Positions 35,460-44,477 are shown, counted from the stretch's first letter. The stretch is DNA of 64,000 bases from Actinocorallia populi (GCF_002995495.1 NZ_PVZV01000004.1:496001-560000), one strand, 5' to 3'. Made by a program: numbers and translations. Notes: a model not told the origin generated them from the sequence alone.

Positions 35460-37193
35460 ATGGCACCGCAGAGCAATGATCAACGCCTCCTGGACCGCAT
35501 CCTCGAAGATCAACGGTCCCGCCTCGCTCCCCAGCAGAAGCTTGACGCCTTCTTCAATTACTTCTCCGCGAGTGTTGCGCTACAGGACCTCGACCTAGAC
35601 ATTGACGAGTTGAGAGACGGAATTGTAGACGGCGCCCACGACTGCGGTGTCGACGGCATATGGGTTCTCGTTGATGATCGTTACGTATCCGCGGACATCG
35701 ATCGCCACACTACCCTCAGATCCAAGAAGATCGAGCTTGTAATCCTCCAGGCGAAAACCTCTCCTGGCTATCAGGAAACTGCTTTCGAGAAGCTGTATTA
35801 TCACCTGCCGATTCTGCTTGACATGGGTCGGGATATCGGAAGTTTGGCAGAGTCGACCAATGCAAAGCTGCTCGAACGTACTGGCAGATTCCTTCATGTT
35901 CTGGAGGCGCTGGCCTCATCCTTCCCTGATGTCTCCATTCGGGTAATCTACGCAACTCGCTCGGCAGAACGTCCGCATCCAAATGTAAAGGCAAAAGGAA
36001 ATAGACTCGCGCACGAACTCGGAAAGGTCTCATCTGGGACAAAGTGCGCGATCGAATATCTGGGCGCCGCTGAGCTCCGTGAACTCTCGGGTCGTGGCGC
36101 GGTCGTCGTCTCTGAACTGGTCTTCATGGATACTCCGATGAGTACGTCTCTCGGAGAGGGGTATGTGTGCCTATCGCGTCTGGACGAATACTATAAGTTC
36201 ATCACGTCGAATAATGACGCCCTGCGACTGGAGCTATTCGAGTCGAACGTCAGAGACTACGCCGGTAGGACATCGATCAACACCGCGATCGGCGAGACAC
36301 TGCGTTCCAGTCATCGAGACGACTTCTGGTGGTTCAACAATGGGGTCACGATCGTAGCCGAGGAGGTTCGCATCGCGGGCAAGAAGATCGTGATGAAGGA
36401 TCCTCAGATCGTCAACGGCCTGCAAACCAGCCATGAAATCTATAACTATTTCCAAGAGGCCGGGAATCATTACGACCGTTGCATCCTCGTGAGGATACTG
36501 GTCCCACCCACGTCTGGCAGATCACGCGACAGCATCATCAGGGCGACAAACAGTCAGACGGAGCTCCCTCCCGGAGCTCTCCGAGCCACTGAGCAGATTC
36601 AAAAGGATCTCGAGGAGTCTCTCCAGAGGGACGGCTACTATTATGAGAGGCGCGCAAACTACTACAAGAACCTGGGTTTCCTGCTGGATCAGGTTGTCAG
36701 CATGTCCCGCCTCTCAAGGGAGTTCACTGCATTCGTCATAGGCGAACCGCATTCGGCTCTCAGTTGCTCGGACAGCAGCCTGCTGGCGGACTCCCACTAC
36801 TACAAGGTCTTCTCTGCGGATCATGACCTGGACCTATACCGCCTAGTTCTCGACGTCCATGTCCGGATCGGCGAGTTTTTGACATCATACGCTGAAGACA
36901 ATCCGCTCCTGGGCGACACAGCAGAGAACTGGCGCTTCCACCTGGCCTACATGTCCTCTTTCACGCTGACACGCCTACGCAGACCCTCGCACAAAGACCT
37001 GTTGAACATCAACAGGGAGAACTTGTCCGACGACCTCTTGGAGAAGATGACGAAAATACTCGAAAAAGAGTACAGAACGGCTCTCCGAGGAAGTCGGACC
37101 GAGGGTATAGACAGGATCGCCCGAAGCTCGAGTTTCACTGACAAGATCCGTCAAGCCACCATCGCGACACGCCATTTTGGTATTCTGCGATAG
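35460..37193 (+). CDS. AIPR-family abortive-infection/phage-resistance protein with nuclease-like N-terminus
   Basis: 577 residues. The central AIPR signature is clear near residues 282-330: DDFWWFNNGVTIVAEEVRI, then DPQIVNGLQTSHEIYNYF. The N-terminal third has GVDGIWVLVDD (Asp65) and IELVILQAKTS (Gln97-x-Lys99), the D…QxK pattern of Mrr-like PD-(D/E)xK nucleases. AIPR proteins are associated with abortive infection and phage resistance. The gene is intact, stands alone, and is visibly less GC-rich with rarer codons than its surroundings, so it was probably acquired. Nuclease activity is inferred, not shown. Confidence 0.85.
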   Translation: MAPQSNDQRLLDRILEDQRSRLAPQQKLDAFFNYFSASVALQDLDLDIDELRDGIVDGAHDCGVDGIWVLVDDRYVSADIDRHTTLRSKKIELVILQAKTSPGYQETAFEKLYYHLPILLDMGRDIGSLAESTNAKLLERTGRFLHVLEALASSFPDVSIRVIYATRSAERPHPNVKAKGNRLAHELGKVSSGTKCAIEYLGAAELRELSGRGAVVVSELVFMDTPMSTSLGEGYVCLSRLDEYYKFITSNNDALRLELFESNVRDYAGRTSINTAIGETLRSSHRDDFWWFNNGVTIVAEEVRIAGKKIVMKDPQIVNGLQTSHEIYNYFQEAGNHYDRCILVRILVPPTSGRSRDSIIRATNSQTELPPGALRATEQIQKDLEESLQRDGYYYERRANYYKNLGFLLDQVVSMSRLSREFTAFVIGEPHSALSCSDSSLLADSHYYKVFSADHDLDLYRLVLDVHVRIGEFLTSYAEDNPLLGDTAENWRFHLAYMSSFTLTRLRRPSHKDLLNINRENLSDDLLEKMTKILEKEYRTALRGSRTEGIDRIARSSSFTDKIRQATIATRHFGILR

Positions 37194-37514
37194 CTGCCCG
37201 AATATCGGTCATATATCGAAAGTTCCTGCAGAGGGTCGAATCTCCTCTTGTTGTCCTTCGCTCTGGGGTGGAGCCCTATGAGGGCTTGCACCAAGGTCGA
37301 GGTTAGTCAAGCCTGTACGGGCCGGGCGCATGGGCTAATTCTCTTAATGGGCCGACGCTTCTCTCTTCTTCCCGTGGATTCCGCGGACTCCGTCCCGCGA
37401 CGGTCGGACACGTCTACGTATAAGAGTTTCGGAAGAACGCGCTCTTCGAGGGCCCTGAGGAGAAGCTGGGCCAGCGGATGGATTGCTGGCCCAGCTCCAT
37501 GGAAGGCTGCTGGT
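37194..37514. other. Non-coding stretch with no recognisable feature
   Basis: About 320 bp follow the AIPR gene. Frames on both strands are short or compositionally unlike protein, and I see no RNA gene, clear hairpin terminator or repeat. The base composition is mixed, consistent with a junction of fragments of different origin. Confidence 0.4.
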
Positions 37515-38006
37515 TCACGGTGGCGGAGCGGGTGGGGGCTTCCTCGTGGTGAGGTCGCATTCGATGCTGGTGATGCGGTCGAGGGTGCCGGTGGTGAGTT
37601 CTGCGGTCCAGGCCTTGTGCCAGTGGGTGTTGCTGGCGGTGAGGTCGGCGACGTAGCAGTTGGTCATCTCGTAGAAGGCCCGGACGCCGTGGTCCTTCAT
37701 GTAGGTCCAGTTGAACTGGAGGGAGCGGAGGGCGATGGAGAAGGGGCGTTCGACGATGCCGCGTGCCCAGCGTTCGGACTGGTCTGCGATGTCGAGACGG
37801 GCGGCGCGTTCGTCGAGGATGCTCTACATGCCGCTGATGTCATACTCGATGAGGACCTTGTCCAGGAGGTCTGTGGCGGCGTGGAGGTTGGTGTTCTTGA
37901 AGACGAAGAGGCGCTCGACCTTGGTGTGGGCGGCCTCGGCCGGCTCTTTGCAGGAGGTGTCGATCGCCTGCTTGAGCTGGACGGCGTAGGCCGCTTCCCA
38001 CGGCAT
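37515..38006 (-). pseudogene. Broken unknown gene with in-frame TAG
   Basis: The frame from 38006 reads MPWEAAYAVQLKQAIDTSCK and continues to KVLIEYDISGM, then TAG at 37824-37826. It resumes in the same frame with SILDERAARLDIADQSERWA and ends in TLDRITSIECDLTTRKPPP. Both parts look like genuine protein, so one nonsense change has split a gene of about 163 codons or more. The frame is also continuous with the small membrane ORF upstream through a TAA. No family is recognised. Confidence 0.55.
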
Positions 38007-38054
38007 GTGCTCGCCGAACGTGGCACAGGGGGTCGGGAATCCTCCATCGGCCCC

Positions 38055-38321
38055 TTACCGGAGGACACATGCAACGACTTGTCTGTCTCGGTACTTTCCG
38101 AAAAGGCTCTTCTCCACGATCGTTGTCTGTCTCCACGCGTATGCCGGGGATGGACAGATCTCCGCATACGGCATGATGTTGCCCGGCGCTCCGCGCTCCC
38201 CCACTTCCCCGTCGAACATGCCGGTCACATTGCCGAAGTACAGGGCTAGCGCGACCCCGGCAAGAGCGCTCAAAAGGCAGGCGAACGGGGTGACAAACGG
38301 ATGCACTCGTCTTGTCGACAT
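38055..38321 (-). CDS. Possible small membrane protein or first part of a broken gene
   Basis: 88 residues from ATG with one membrane segment (FACLLSALAGVALALYFG), then an extracytoplasmic-looking tail. It ends at TAA (38055-38057) in the same frame as the broken gene that follows. It could be a real small membrane protein, or the N-terminus of that gene before a second nonsense change. No family is recognised. Confidence 0.35.
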   Translation of the reverse strand: MSTRRVHPFVTPFACLLSALAGVALALYFGNVTGMFDGEVGERGAPGNIMPYAEICPSPAYAWRQTTIVEKSLFGKYRDRQVVACVLR

Positions 38322-38541
38322 GCCGGAACGCTAACGATAATTGTGCCAGAACCTCGGCACCGTGTCTGTTCTGCGGCACAGTCGTTACGGCGGACAAGTC
38401 GGAATCGGTACCCCTCAAGTACGCCATGCTCTCTGAGCTTCCCCTAGAGTGCGGACATCATCCTTGCGGCCTGCATGGGCTGCCACGATCACCGGATGTT
38501 GGTCACGTAACGGTTTTTGTTTTTGCTGATGTGCACGGTCC

Positions 38542-39150
38542 TCACTGCCAGGTGCCGTCGACTAGATCGCTGGGGACGATGTCGTGGGCTGCGAGGCGGC
38601 GGTTGATCTCTTCCCACTCGCGGATGACGCGGCGTTTGCCGTCCGGAATGGTGAGCCAGTTGGTCCTGGTAACGGGTTGTCCATGATATTCCGGTTCCCA
38701 GCCGAGCGCGTAGAAGCCGCCGAGGCCGGGGGTTTGGATTTTGAGGGCGTGGACGGTGCGGCGGTGGAACCACTTGCTGACGGCGGTGATCTTTAGTCCG
38801 GCAGCGAGGGCCTCGTGGATGAAGGGCGCGGCGTTCTCGACGTTCTGCCAGGTGTTGGCGGAGGCGTCTTCGACGCGGATGTCCTCGTCGGGGACACCGT
38901 TCTCGGTGAGGACACGATGGAATTCACGGCCTTCGATGATGCCGGTGTGTCGGTTCACGCCGCCAGTGACGATGATCAGGGGAGCCAAGCCGCGTTTATG
39001 GCGTTCGGTGACGAGGACCGTGACGGGCATGAGTTGGTTGGTGCCGAAGATGAAGTGTGCGGTGGGCAGGTCGTCGGGCGGTGGGGCTTGGATGTCGACG
39101 AAGGCGGTGATGGCAGCGGCTTGTTCGGCGGAGATCTCTCTGTCGGACAT
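38542..39150 (-). CDS. YdcF/DUF218-like protein
   Basis: 202 residues. DUF218 features are visible: FIFGTNQLMPVTVLVTERHK, PLIIVTGGVNRHTG, GREFHRVLTENGVPDEDIRV, EDASANTWQNVENA. The family includes YdcF, which binds S-adenosylmethionine, and ElyC/SanA envelope proteins. This one has no membrane anchor, so it is more YdcF-like. Its ATG lies 2 nt past the stop of the XRE-TPR frame, so the pair form an operon divergent from the radical SAM operon. The SAM link to a radical SAM enzyme next door is suggestive only. Confidence 0.75.
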   Translation of the reverse strand: MSDREISAEQAAAITAFVDIQAPPPDDLPTAHFIFGTNQLMPVTVLVTERHKRGLAPLIIVTGGVNRHTGIIEGREFHRVLTENGVPDEDIRVEDASANTWQNVENAAPFIHEALAAGLKITAVSKWFHRRTVHALKIQTPGLGGFYALGWEPEYHGQPVTRTNWLTIPDGKRRVIREWEEINRRLAAHDIVPSDLVDGTWQ

Positions 39151-39152
39151 TT

Positions 39153-40445
39153 TCAGTAGTCCTCTGGGCAGCTGCTGAGCTGGGCGGAGACCTCACGGTA
39201 CCGAGCGCCGAAAGTGGATGCCATCTGTCCTGCCCGGGACGCGGTAAGCGTCCGATCGAGTTGCCTGGCCAGCGCCATCGTCGACCAGACGGGACGATCG
39301 ATGTTGAGCGCGGTGAGCCCGGTTTCGGCGGCTTGGTCGAGGTCTCCTGTTCCGGCTTGGGCCAAGCCGAGGATGAGCAGAGAGCGCGCGTACCCGGAGG
39401 GGTTACCGCCGCCTTACTGGCGGCTTTCGTTCACGTAGCAGCTTTGGATGACGCGTCGGGTGGCTGCTGCGGCTTCCCAGTACTGGTCGGCGAGGAGTAG
39501 AGAAGTTGCGGTGTAGGGAGGGTCTTCGGCGAGGTTGATGGAATACACGCCGGTCGTTGGAGCATCGGTCGGGAGCGCTTTGATCGCAGCGGCCGCGTGG
39601 CATCGGGTCTCGGCCGAGGCGTCGGCGTCTCCGGCCATCGTGGTGGCTCGCATCTGATGGGCGGCGAGTCGGGCATGTGCCACGGTACCCAGGGGTGCTT
39701 TCCGCAGTCCTTTGGCGGCGAGGGCTGCGGATTGGCGGGGGAGTCGTTGGTAGTGGGCGATCATCGCTCTGGTGAGGTAGGCCCATCCAGCGAGCTCAGG
39801 GTGTCTGGCCTGCTCGCTGTAGCGTTCGGCGTCCGAGCACCACAGCCGTGCTGAGGAGTGTTCTCCCATGTCGTGGGCGGCGACCGCCAGGAGCCCGGAC
39901 AGCCAGCCGCAGATGAGGGCGAGGTCGGTTTTGCGCGGTGTCGTATTGGAGCGCTGGAGGACGGAACCGGCGTAGGAGCGGACGGCCAGCAGCTCGTCAT
40001 AGGCGGTGCTGGGCGGGAGCAGGGGGACCGCCTGGGCGTAGTGGTCGACGAGTTCGCCGAGTCCGTCGGTGAGGGTGCCGATGTGGCCGTCTCCGATGAT
40101 GTCCATGGCTCGGACGACGGCTGGGAGCGTGGTCAGGGCGAGTCCTCGTGCGAGGAAGCCTCTGCGCAGCACGTCACTCACCTCTTCCCATCGGTCGGGC
40201 CTGCGCTGGGAGGACGGGACCGGTTCGCACAGGTCGCCGACCTCGACGCCGAGCGCCAGTGCGAGGGCGACCAGCCAGTCGTCCGGGGTGCGGCGTCCAG
40301 TTTCCCATCGGTAGACGTAGTTGGCGGTCACGGTCGCTGTCCCGGTCAGCTCGCGGAGTTTCGCAGCGAGAGCGGCCTGCGACATTCCGGCCTGTATTCG
40401 GTGGAGTTTCAGTCGGGCCGGTGAGAAGGAGAGCCGGGGGTCCAC
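39153..40445 (-). pseudogene. XRE-TPR regulator interrupted by an in-frame TAA
   Basis: From GTG at 40445 (GGGAAGGGA upstream) the product starts with a Cro/C1 HTH (LKLHRIQAGMSQAALAAKLR, YVYRWETGRRTPDDWLVALA). A TPR-like helical region typical of actinomycete XRE-TPR regulators follows. The frame stops at TAA (39414-39416) after YVNESRQ, but continues in the same frame with NPSGYARSLLILGLAQAGTG and LDQAAETGLTALNIDRPVWS to 39153. The last about 87 residues are thus cut off by a single nonsense codon. The 343-residue product may retain DNA binding. Confidence 0.75.
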
Positions 40446-40473
40446 CTGCGAGTCCCTTCCCGTTGAGGATGCC

Positions 40474-40499
40474 TGCCAGCTGCCTGCCTGAGGCTGGCA
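40474..40499. promoter_or_regulatory. Inverted repeat in divergent promoter of the cassette
   Basis: TGCCAGC and GCTGGCA, separated by 12 bp, lie between the divergent XRE-TPR and radical SAM genes. This is a candidate operator for the XRE-TPR regulator controlling both operons. Confidence 0.4.
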
Positions 40500-40587
40500 G
40501 ATTCCATGATGCACGCCGTAGCGGTTCGGTTACCGGTGAACGCCCTACCGAATGCCCTGCCGAGGCAGGCGAGCCAGGAGGCAACCG

Positions 40588-41799
40588 ATGCCATCGTCCG
40601 AGCGGAAGAGAACCGTCGGCGAGTCACTCGATCAGCCGAGGCGCGGCGATCGCGTGCCGCTGTTGTCCGTGGAGGCGGTTGCTGCACTTCCGTCCCGTGC
40701 CCGGGAGGTGGTGGAGTACCGCAAGTCGGGTCTGTCCTTGAACCACGTACAGGGCTGCCCGCTGGACTGCGCCTACTGCATCAGGCACACCTACGGGCTG
40801 TGGGACTCCCGCCAGCCGCGCGCCCTCATGTCTGATGCGGAAGCGGTCGAGCAACTCGTCAACCACCGCTACTTCCAGGCGGACATCACGCCGGTTCAGA
40901 TCTTCAACCGGGCGACCGACCCGTTCCTTCCCAAGGTGAAGGAGCACCTGTTCGCGTGCCTGGAGGACCTGGACGGCCGGGGCCTGACGAACCACGTTCT
41001 GGTGATCACCAGGTTCCGTGTGACGGAGTCTGACTACGAGCGCCTGCAAGGGCTGGTGAATCTGAAGGTGACGCTGCTGTTCACCTATTCGGGGATCGAT
41101 GACGAGAAGATCGAGCCGTTCCCCTCGACCGTCGCCGCGGATTCGATGATCCTGGCGAGTGGCTACCGGCCCCGTCGGTTCCGGACGGTCTTCTACTGGC
41201 GGCCGCTGGTGCCCGGCCTCAACGACACCCCCGAGCACCTGGCGCGGGCGGCTGAGCTGTCCAAGCATGCCGACGCGGCCGTGTTCACGGGCCTCTTCTA
41301 CCGGAACGAGATCGCGGACTACTACAAGGCGAACGGGCTCCCGGAGCCCTACCAGGGGACGGCGCGGCGGAAGATCGTGCCGGAGACGCTGGAACAGCGC
41401 GTGCTGGAAGCGTTCGCCAAGACCGAGCACGCTGCGACGCTCTTCCGCAAGACCTCCTGCGCGGTCTCCTACGCACACGGCCTGCCCGACTACAACGGGC
41501 ACTTCGGCATCCGAGAGCTGTGCGACATCTGCCCGGTTCGCCAACTCCAGCTTTGCGCGGACGCCCACCGAGTCCCGACAGCGAGCCAACTGCAAGAAGC
41601 CACCGCCGGCCTGCCGGAAGCGGCAGGGTTGCAGGTGCTCGACGTCACCGAACGGGCCGCACGAGTGGAGGGCCTCGCGGACGAGCAACCGCGGTACTTC
41701 CTCCAGCACAAATTCGCCTTCCAGATCCACGACGCCGGGCACCCACACCTGCTGCACCGCCACAGACGCGCCGAGATCGGATGGGAACAGACCTCATGA
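40588..41799 (+). CDS. Radical SAM enzyme, spore-photoproduct-lyase-like
   Basis: 403 residues. ATG at 40588 has AGGAGG upstream. The [4Fe-4S]-SAM motif is GCPLDCAYC (Cys57, Cys61, Cys64), followed by YGLWDSRQPR. The barrel core resembles the SPL-type radical SAM family (HVLVITRFRVTESDYERLQG, VFYWRPLVPGLNDTPEHLAR). A C-terminal CDICPVRQLQLC cluster (C-x2-C-x7-C) could hold a second iron-sulfur cluster. It starts the plus-strand operon, and its stop overlaps the exonuclease start (ATGA). The substrate is unknown; nucleic acid or nucleotide is suggested by its neighbours. Confidence 0.85.
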   Translation: MPSSERKRTVGESLDQPRRGDRVPLLSVEAVAALPSRAREVVEYRKSGLSLNHVQGCPLDCAYCIRHTYGLWDSRQPRALMSDAEAVEQLVNHRYFQADITPVQIFNRATDPFLPKVKEHLFACLEDLDGRGLTNHVLVITRFRVTESDYERLQGLVNLKVTLLFTYSGIDDEKIEPFPSTVAADSMILASGYRPRRFRTVFYWRPLVPGLNDTPEHLARAAELSKHADAAVFTGLFYRNEIADYYKANGLPEPYQGTARRKIVPETLEQRVLEAFAKTEHAATLFRKTSCAVSYAHGLPDYNGHFGIRELCDICPVRQLQLCADAHRVPTASQLQEATAGLPEAAGLQVLDVTERAARVEGLADEQPRYFLQHKFAFQIHDAGHPHLLHRHRRAEIGWEQTS

Positions 41800-42386
41800 G
41801 CACCGCATGGAGCCAGCACCGGTACGCCGTCGTCGATGTCGAGGGCAACGGCCAGCAGCCGCCCGACCTCGTAGAACTCGCCATCGTCCCCATCGCGGAA
41901 GGGGAAGTCGGCCAGGCCCGCTCGTGGCTGGTGCGGCCCCCTCGCCCGATCACCCCGATGGCCCAGCGAATCCACCGCATCACGAACGCCGAGGTCTCCA
42001 CCGCCCCTGCGATGGACGAGGTCGCGGACGAGATCCGCAAAGAACTCGACGGAGCGATCTTCGTCGCGCACAACGCGCACGTCGATCTCGGCGTCCTGAC
42101 CCGCACCCTGCCCGGATACGAACCGGCCGAGGTGGTCGACACTCTCAAGCTCGCGCGTCGACTCGTCCCCGGCCAAGTGTCCTACCGGCTGGGCTCCCTG
42201 GTCGAAGCCTTCTCGCTGGCCGCCGGTCTCGGCCAGGAGCTCCGGCCTCACCGGGCGGCCTATGACGCGCTCGTCTGCGCCCGCCTCCTGGTCCGGCTTG
42301 CGTCCCCGACGGACGAACCCGCGCTGACCTTGGCGGCACTCCTGGGAAAGGAGGCGAGGGATGACGAAGCTGAGACCCTTTTCTGA
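41796..42386 (+). CDS. DnaQ-like 3'-5' exonuclease (DEDDh)
   Basis: 196 residues with all DEDDh elements: YAVVDVEGNG (Asp, Glu), then IFVAHNAHVDLGVL (Asp), and the final HRAAYDALVCARLL (His, Asp). It resembles the proofreading epsilon subunit and stand-alone exonucleases of DNA or small RNA. It has no other domain. It overlaps the radical SAM gene by 4 bp upstream and the kinase gene by 26 bp downstream, so all three should be made together. Confidence 0.9.
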   Translation: MSTAWSQHRYAVVDVEGNGQQPPDLVELAIVPIAEGEVGQARSWLVRPPRPITPMAQRIHRITNAEVSTAPAMDEVADEIRKELDGAIFVAHNAHVDLGVLTRTLPGYEPAEVVDTLKLARRLVPGQVSYRLGSLVEAFSLAAGLGQELRPHRAAYDALVCARLLVRLASPTDEPALTLAALLGKEARDDEAETLF

Positions 42387-43017
42387 GCAGCGGCGCGGCC
42401 TGTTCGTCTCGGTGGACGGCCCGTCCGGAACGGGAAAGTCAACGATCGTCGCGCACCTGGCCGAACTTTTCACCGCTGACGGAGAAGACGTCCACACAAC
42501 CGCCGAACCGTCCGGCAGCCGGATCGGGGTGCTCGCCCGAGAGCTGACCGAGACCGTCACCGGCCCGGCGCTGGCCTGCCTGTACAGCGCGGACCGCTAC
42601 CACCACCTCGACCAGGAGATCCGACCCCGTCTGGAATCCGGACAGCTCGTCATCTGCGACCGGTACGTGCCCTCCGGTCTGGTGATGCAACGCTTCGACG
42701 GCCTCGACCCCGCCTTCCTGTGGGGCCTGAACTCCCACGCCGACCGGCCCGACCTCGCCGTCATCCTGGAAGCCCACCCGCAAACCATCGCCGAACGCCT
42801 CGCCGTCCGAGGTGCCCACAACCGGTTCCAGCTCACGCCGGGCTCCTCCCACGCTGAGACCCATTTCTACCGGCAGGCCTGTGACCGCCTCATCCGAGCC
42901 GGATACGACGTCCTGCCCATCGACTGCACCGACAAGCCCGCCGAAGAACTCGCCGCCACCATCCGCGACCGACTCCGAGCGTTCTTCGCCGTCCCGGATC
43001 AGGAGACCGTGCGATGA
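42361..43017 (+). CDS. Thymidylate kinase-like P-loop enzyme
   Basis: 218 residues. The P-loop is GPSGTGKST (residues 20-28), the DRY motif is CDRYVPSGLVMQRFDGL, and SADRYHHLDQEI matches the helix after it, as in TMP kinases. It is thus a nucleoside-monophosphate kinase, probably acting on dTMP or an analogue. A housekeeping tmk would normally lie elsewhere, next to holB, so this looks like a specialised extra copy. It is coupled to the exonuclease upstream (26-bp overlap) and the aldo/keto reductase downstream (ATGA). Confidence 0.88.
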   Translation: MTKLRPFSEQRRGLFVSVDGPSGTGKSTIVAHLAELFTADGEDVHTTAEPSGSRIGVLARELTETVTGPALACLYSADRYHHLDQEIRPRLESGQLVICDRYVPSGLVMQRFDGLDPAFLWGLNSHADRPDLAVILEAHPQTIAERLAVRGAHNRFQLTPGSSHAETHFYRQACDRLIRAGYDVLPIDCTDKPAEELAATIRDRLRAFFAVPDQETVR

Positions 43018-43853
43018 CCGAACCCGAGTCCTTCCGCATCGGCGGAGACCTCACCGTCAACCGGCTCGGCCTGGGCACGATGTCCTTCACCGGACCCGGA
43101 CACTGGGGCAAGCCGGCCGATCGGCACGAAGCCCTCCGCGTCCTGCGCCGTGCCATCGACCTCGGCGTCAACTTCATCGACACCGCCGACGCCTACGGCC
43201 CCCACACCGCCGAGAACCTGATTGCCGAAGCCCTCCACCCCTACCCGGACGAGCTCGTCATCGCCACCAAGGGTGGACTCACCCGCCAAGGCCCCAACCG
43301 GTGGGCGCCGGTCGGACGCCCCGAGTACCTACGACAGTGCGCGGAGATGAGCCTGCGCCGCCTCCGAAAGGAGACCATCGACCTCTACCAACTCCACCGC
43401 ATCGACCGGAGCGTGCCGCTCGAAGATCAGATCGGCGTCCTTGCTGAGCTGCGGACTGAAGGCAAGATCCGCCATATCGGCCTGTCCAAGGCCACCGTCA
43501 CCGATCTCGAGAACGCTCTGCAGATCAGCCCCATAGCGACAATCCAGAACCGCTACCACTTCCACGACCGGACCAGCCAGGACGTTCTCGACCGCTGCAC
43601 CGTCCTGGGCCTCGGCTTCATCCCCTACGGCCCGCTCGCCCAGGGACGACTCGCCGAGCAGCCCACCGAGACGACTGCTGTCCTCAGCGGTACGCCCAGC
43701 CAACGAGCACTGGCATGGCTCCTCGCCCAGTCGCCCGTCATGCTGCCCATCCCTGGCACTTCCAAGGTCCACCACCTGGAAGAGAACCTCCGCGCGCGAG
43801 GTGTCTACGAAGATCACAGGCTTGACCTTTCCGCACGAGATGTCCGCCCATAG
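43014..43853 (+). CDS. Aldo/keto reductase in the cassette
   Basis: 279 residues, somewhat short for the family, with the catalytic tetrad: Asp and Tyr in NFIDTADAYGPHTAENLIAE, Lys in LVIATKGGL, His in DLYQLHRIDRSV. It should be an NADPH-dependent reductase in the cytoplasm. Its start overlaps the kinase stop (ATGA), so it is a fixed member of the operon. In this setting it may reduce a product of the radical SAM enzyme or a reactive aldehyde. That link is inferred from context only. Confidence 0.9.
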   Translation: MTEPESFRIGGDLTVNRLGLGTMSFTGPGHWGKPADRHEALRVLRRAIDLGVNFIDTADAYGPHTAENLIAEALHPYPDELVIATKGGLTRQGPNRWAPVGRPEYLRQCAEMSLRRLRKETIDLYQLHRIDRSVPLEDQIGVLAELRTEGKIRHIGLSKATVTDLENALQISPIATIQNRYHFHDRTSQDVLDRCTVLGLGFIPYGPLAQGRLAEQPTETTAVLSGTPSQRALAWLLAQSPVMLPIPGTSKVHHLEENLRARGVYEDHRLDLSARDVRP

Positions 43854-43926
43854 GGGCCACAGCCGTCCGCGATATCAGGGCCGGACAGCGGCAGCGGGCG
43901 GCGCTGACACAGGAGGTACGACAAGG

Positions 43927-44406
43927 ATGATCGACAAGACGCCGGGCCATGCCTCGGCGGAGGAATGGCTGACCTGGCCGGGTGCGATGGTGTGGCGTCG
44001 CACCTTCCCGGGCAGAACCGATCAGATCCGCTGCGCACGGAACTTCGCCGCATCCCTTTTCGAGGGATCCAAGCGCCAGGAGGACGTCCGGGAGCTGGTC
44101 TCGGAGCTGGCCGCCAACGCGGTGGTGCACACGCGCTCCGGTCGGCCCGGAGGCTGGTTCGGGCTGGAGGTCATCATCGACAAGCTCGTCCGCATCGCGG
44201 TCCGTGACCTCGGCGGAGCCGGAACCCCGAACGTCCGGATCGAACTGCTCGCCGGGTCAGAGCTGTGCACCAGCGGCCGGGGCCTGTTCTTGGTCCGGGC
44301 GAAGACGGTCGGCATCGGCGTCCACGGAAGCCCCGCTCACGGGCACACCGTGTGGGCCGACATCGACTTGGACACCGAACCCGAAGCACTTCCGGGAGCC
44401 TGGTGA
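43927..44406 (+). CDS. RsbW-like ATP-binding protein
   Basis: 159 residues from ATG, with ACAAGG nearby. It is an HATPase_c_2 domain: VRELVSELAANAVVHTRSGR (N box), AVRDLGGAG (D box region) and TSGRGLFLVRAKTVG (G box). Such anti-sigma-type ATPases are often found beside XRE regulators in actinomycetes. It is 73 bp after the aldo/keto reductase gene and before a terminator, closing the plus-strand operon. It might relay a signal to the XRE-TPR protein. Confidence 0.82.
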   Translation: MIDKTPGHASAEEWLTWPGAMVWRRTFPGRTDQIRCARNFAASLFEGSKRQEDVRELVSELAANAVVHTRSGRPGGWFGLEVIIDKLVRIAVRDLGGAGTPNVRIELLAGSELCTSGRGLFLVRAKTVGIGVHGSPAHGHTVWADIDLDTEPEALPGAW

Positions 44407-44477
44407 AGGAGACCCAGCCTGCCGCTAACAGGCTGGCCCTCCAAGGCCGAGCATAAGGCGCGCAAGCCGTGCTGACC

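Noticed and set aside
37248-38249. Plus-strand protein of 333 codons
   Set aside because: It is antisense to the broken gene and has a Gly/Val/Glu-rich shadow composition; the minus-strand frame is more protein-like.
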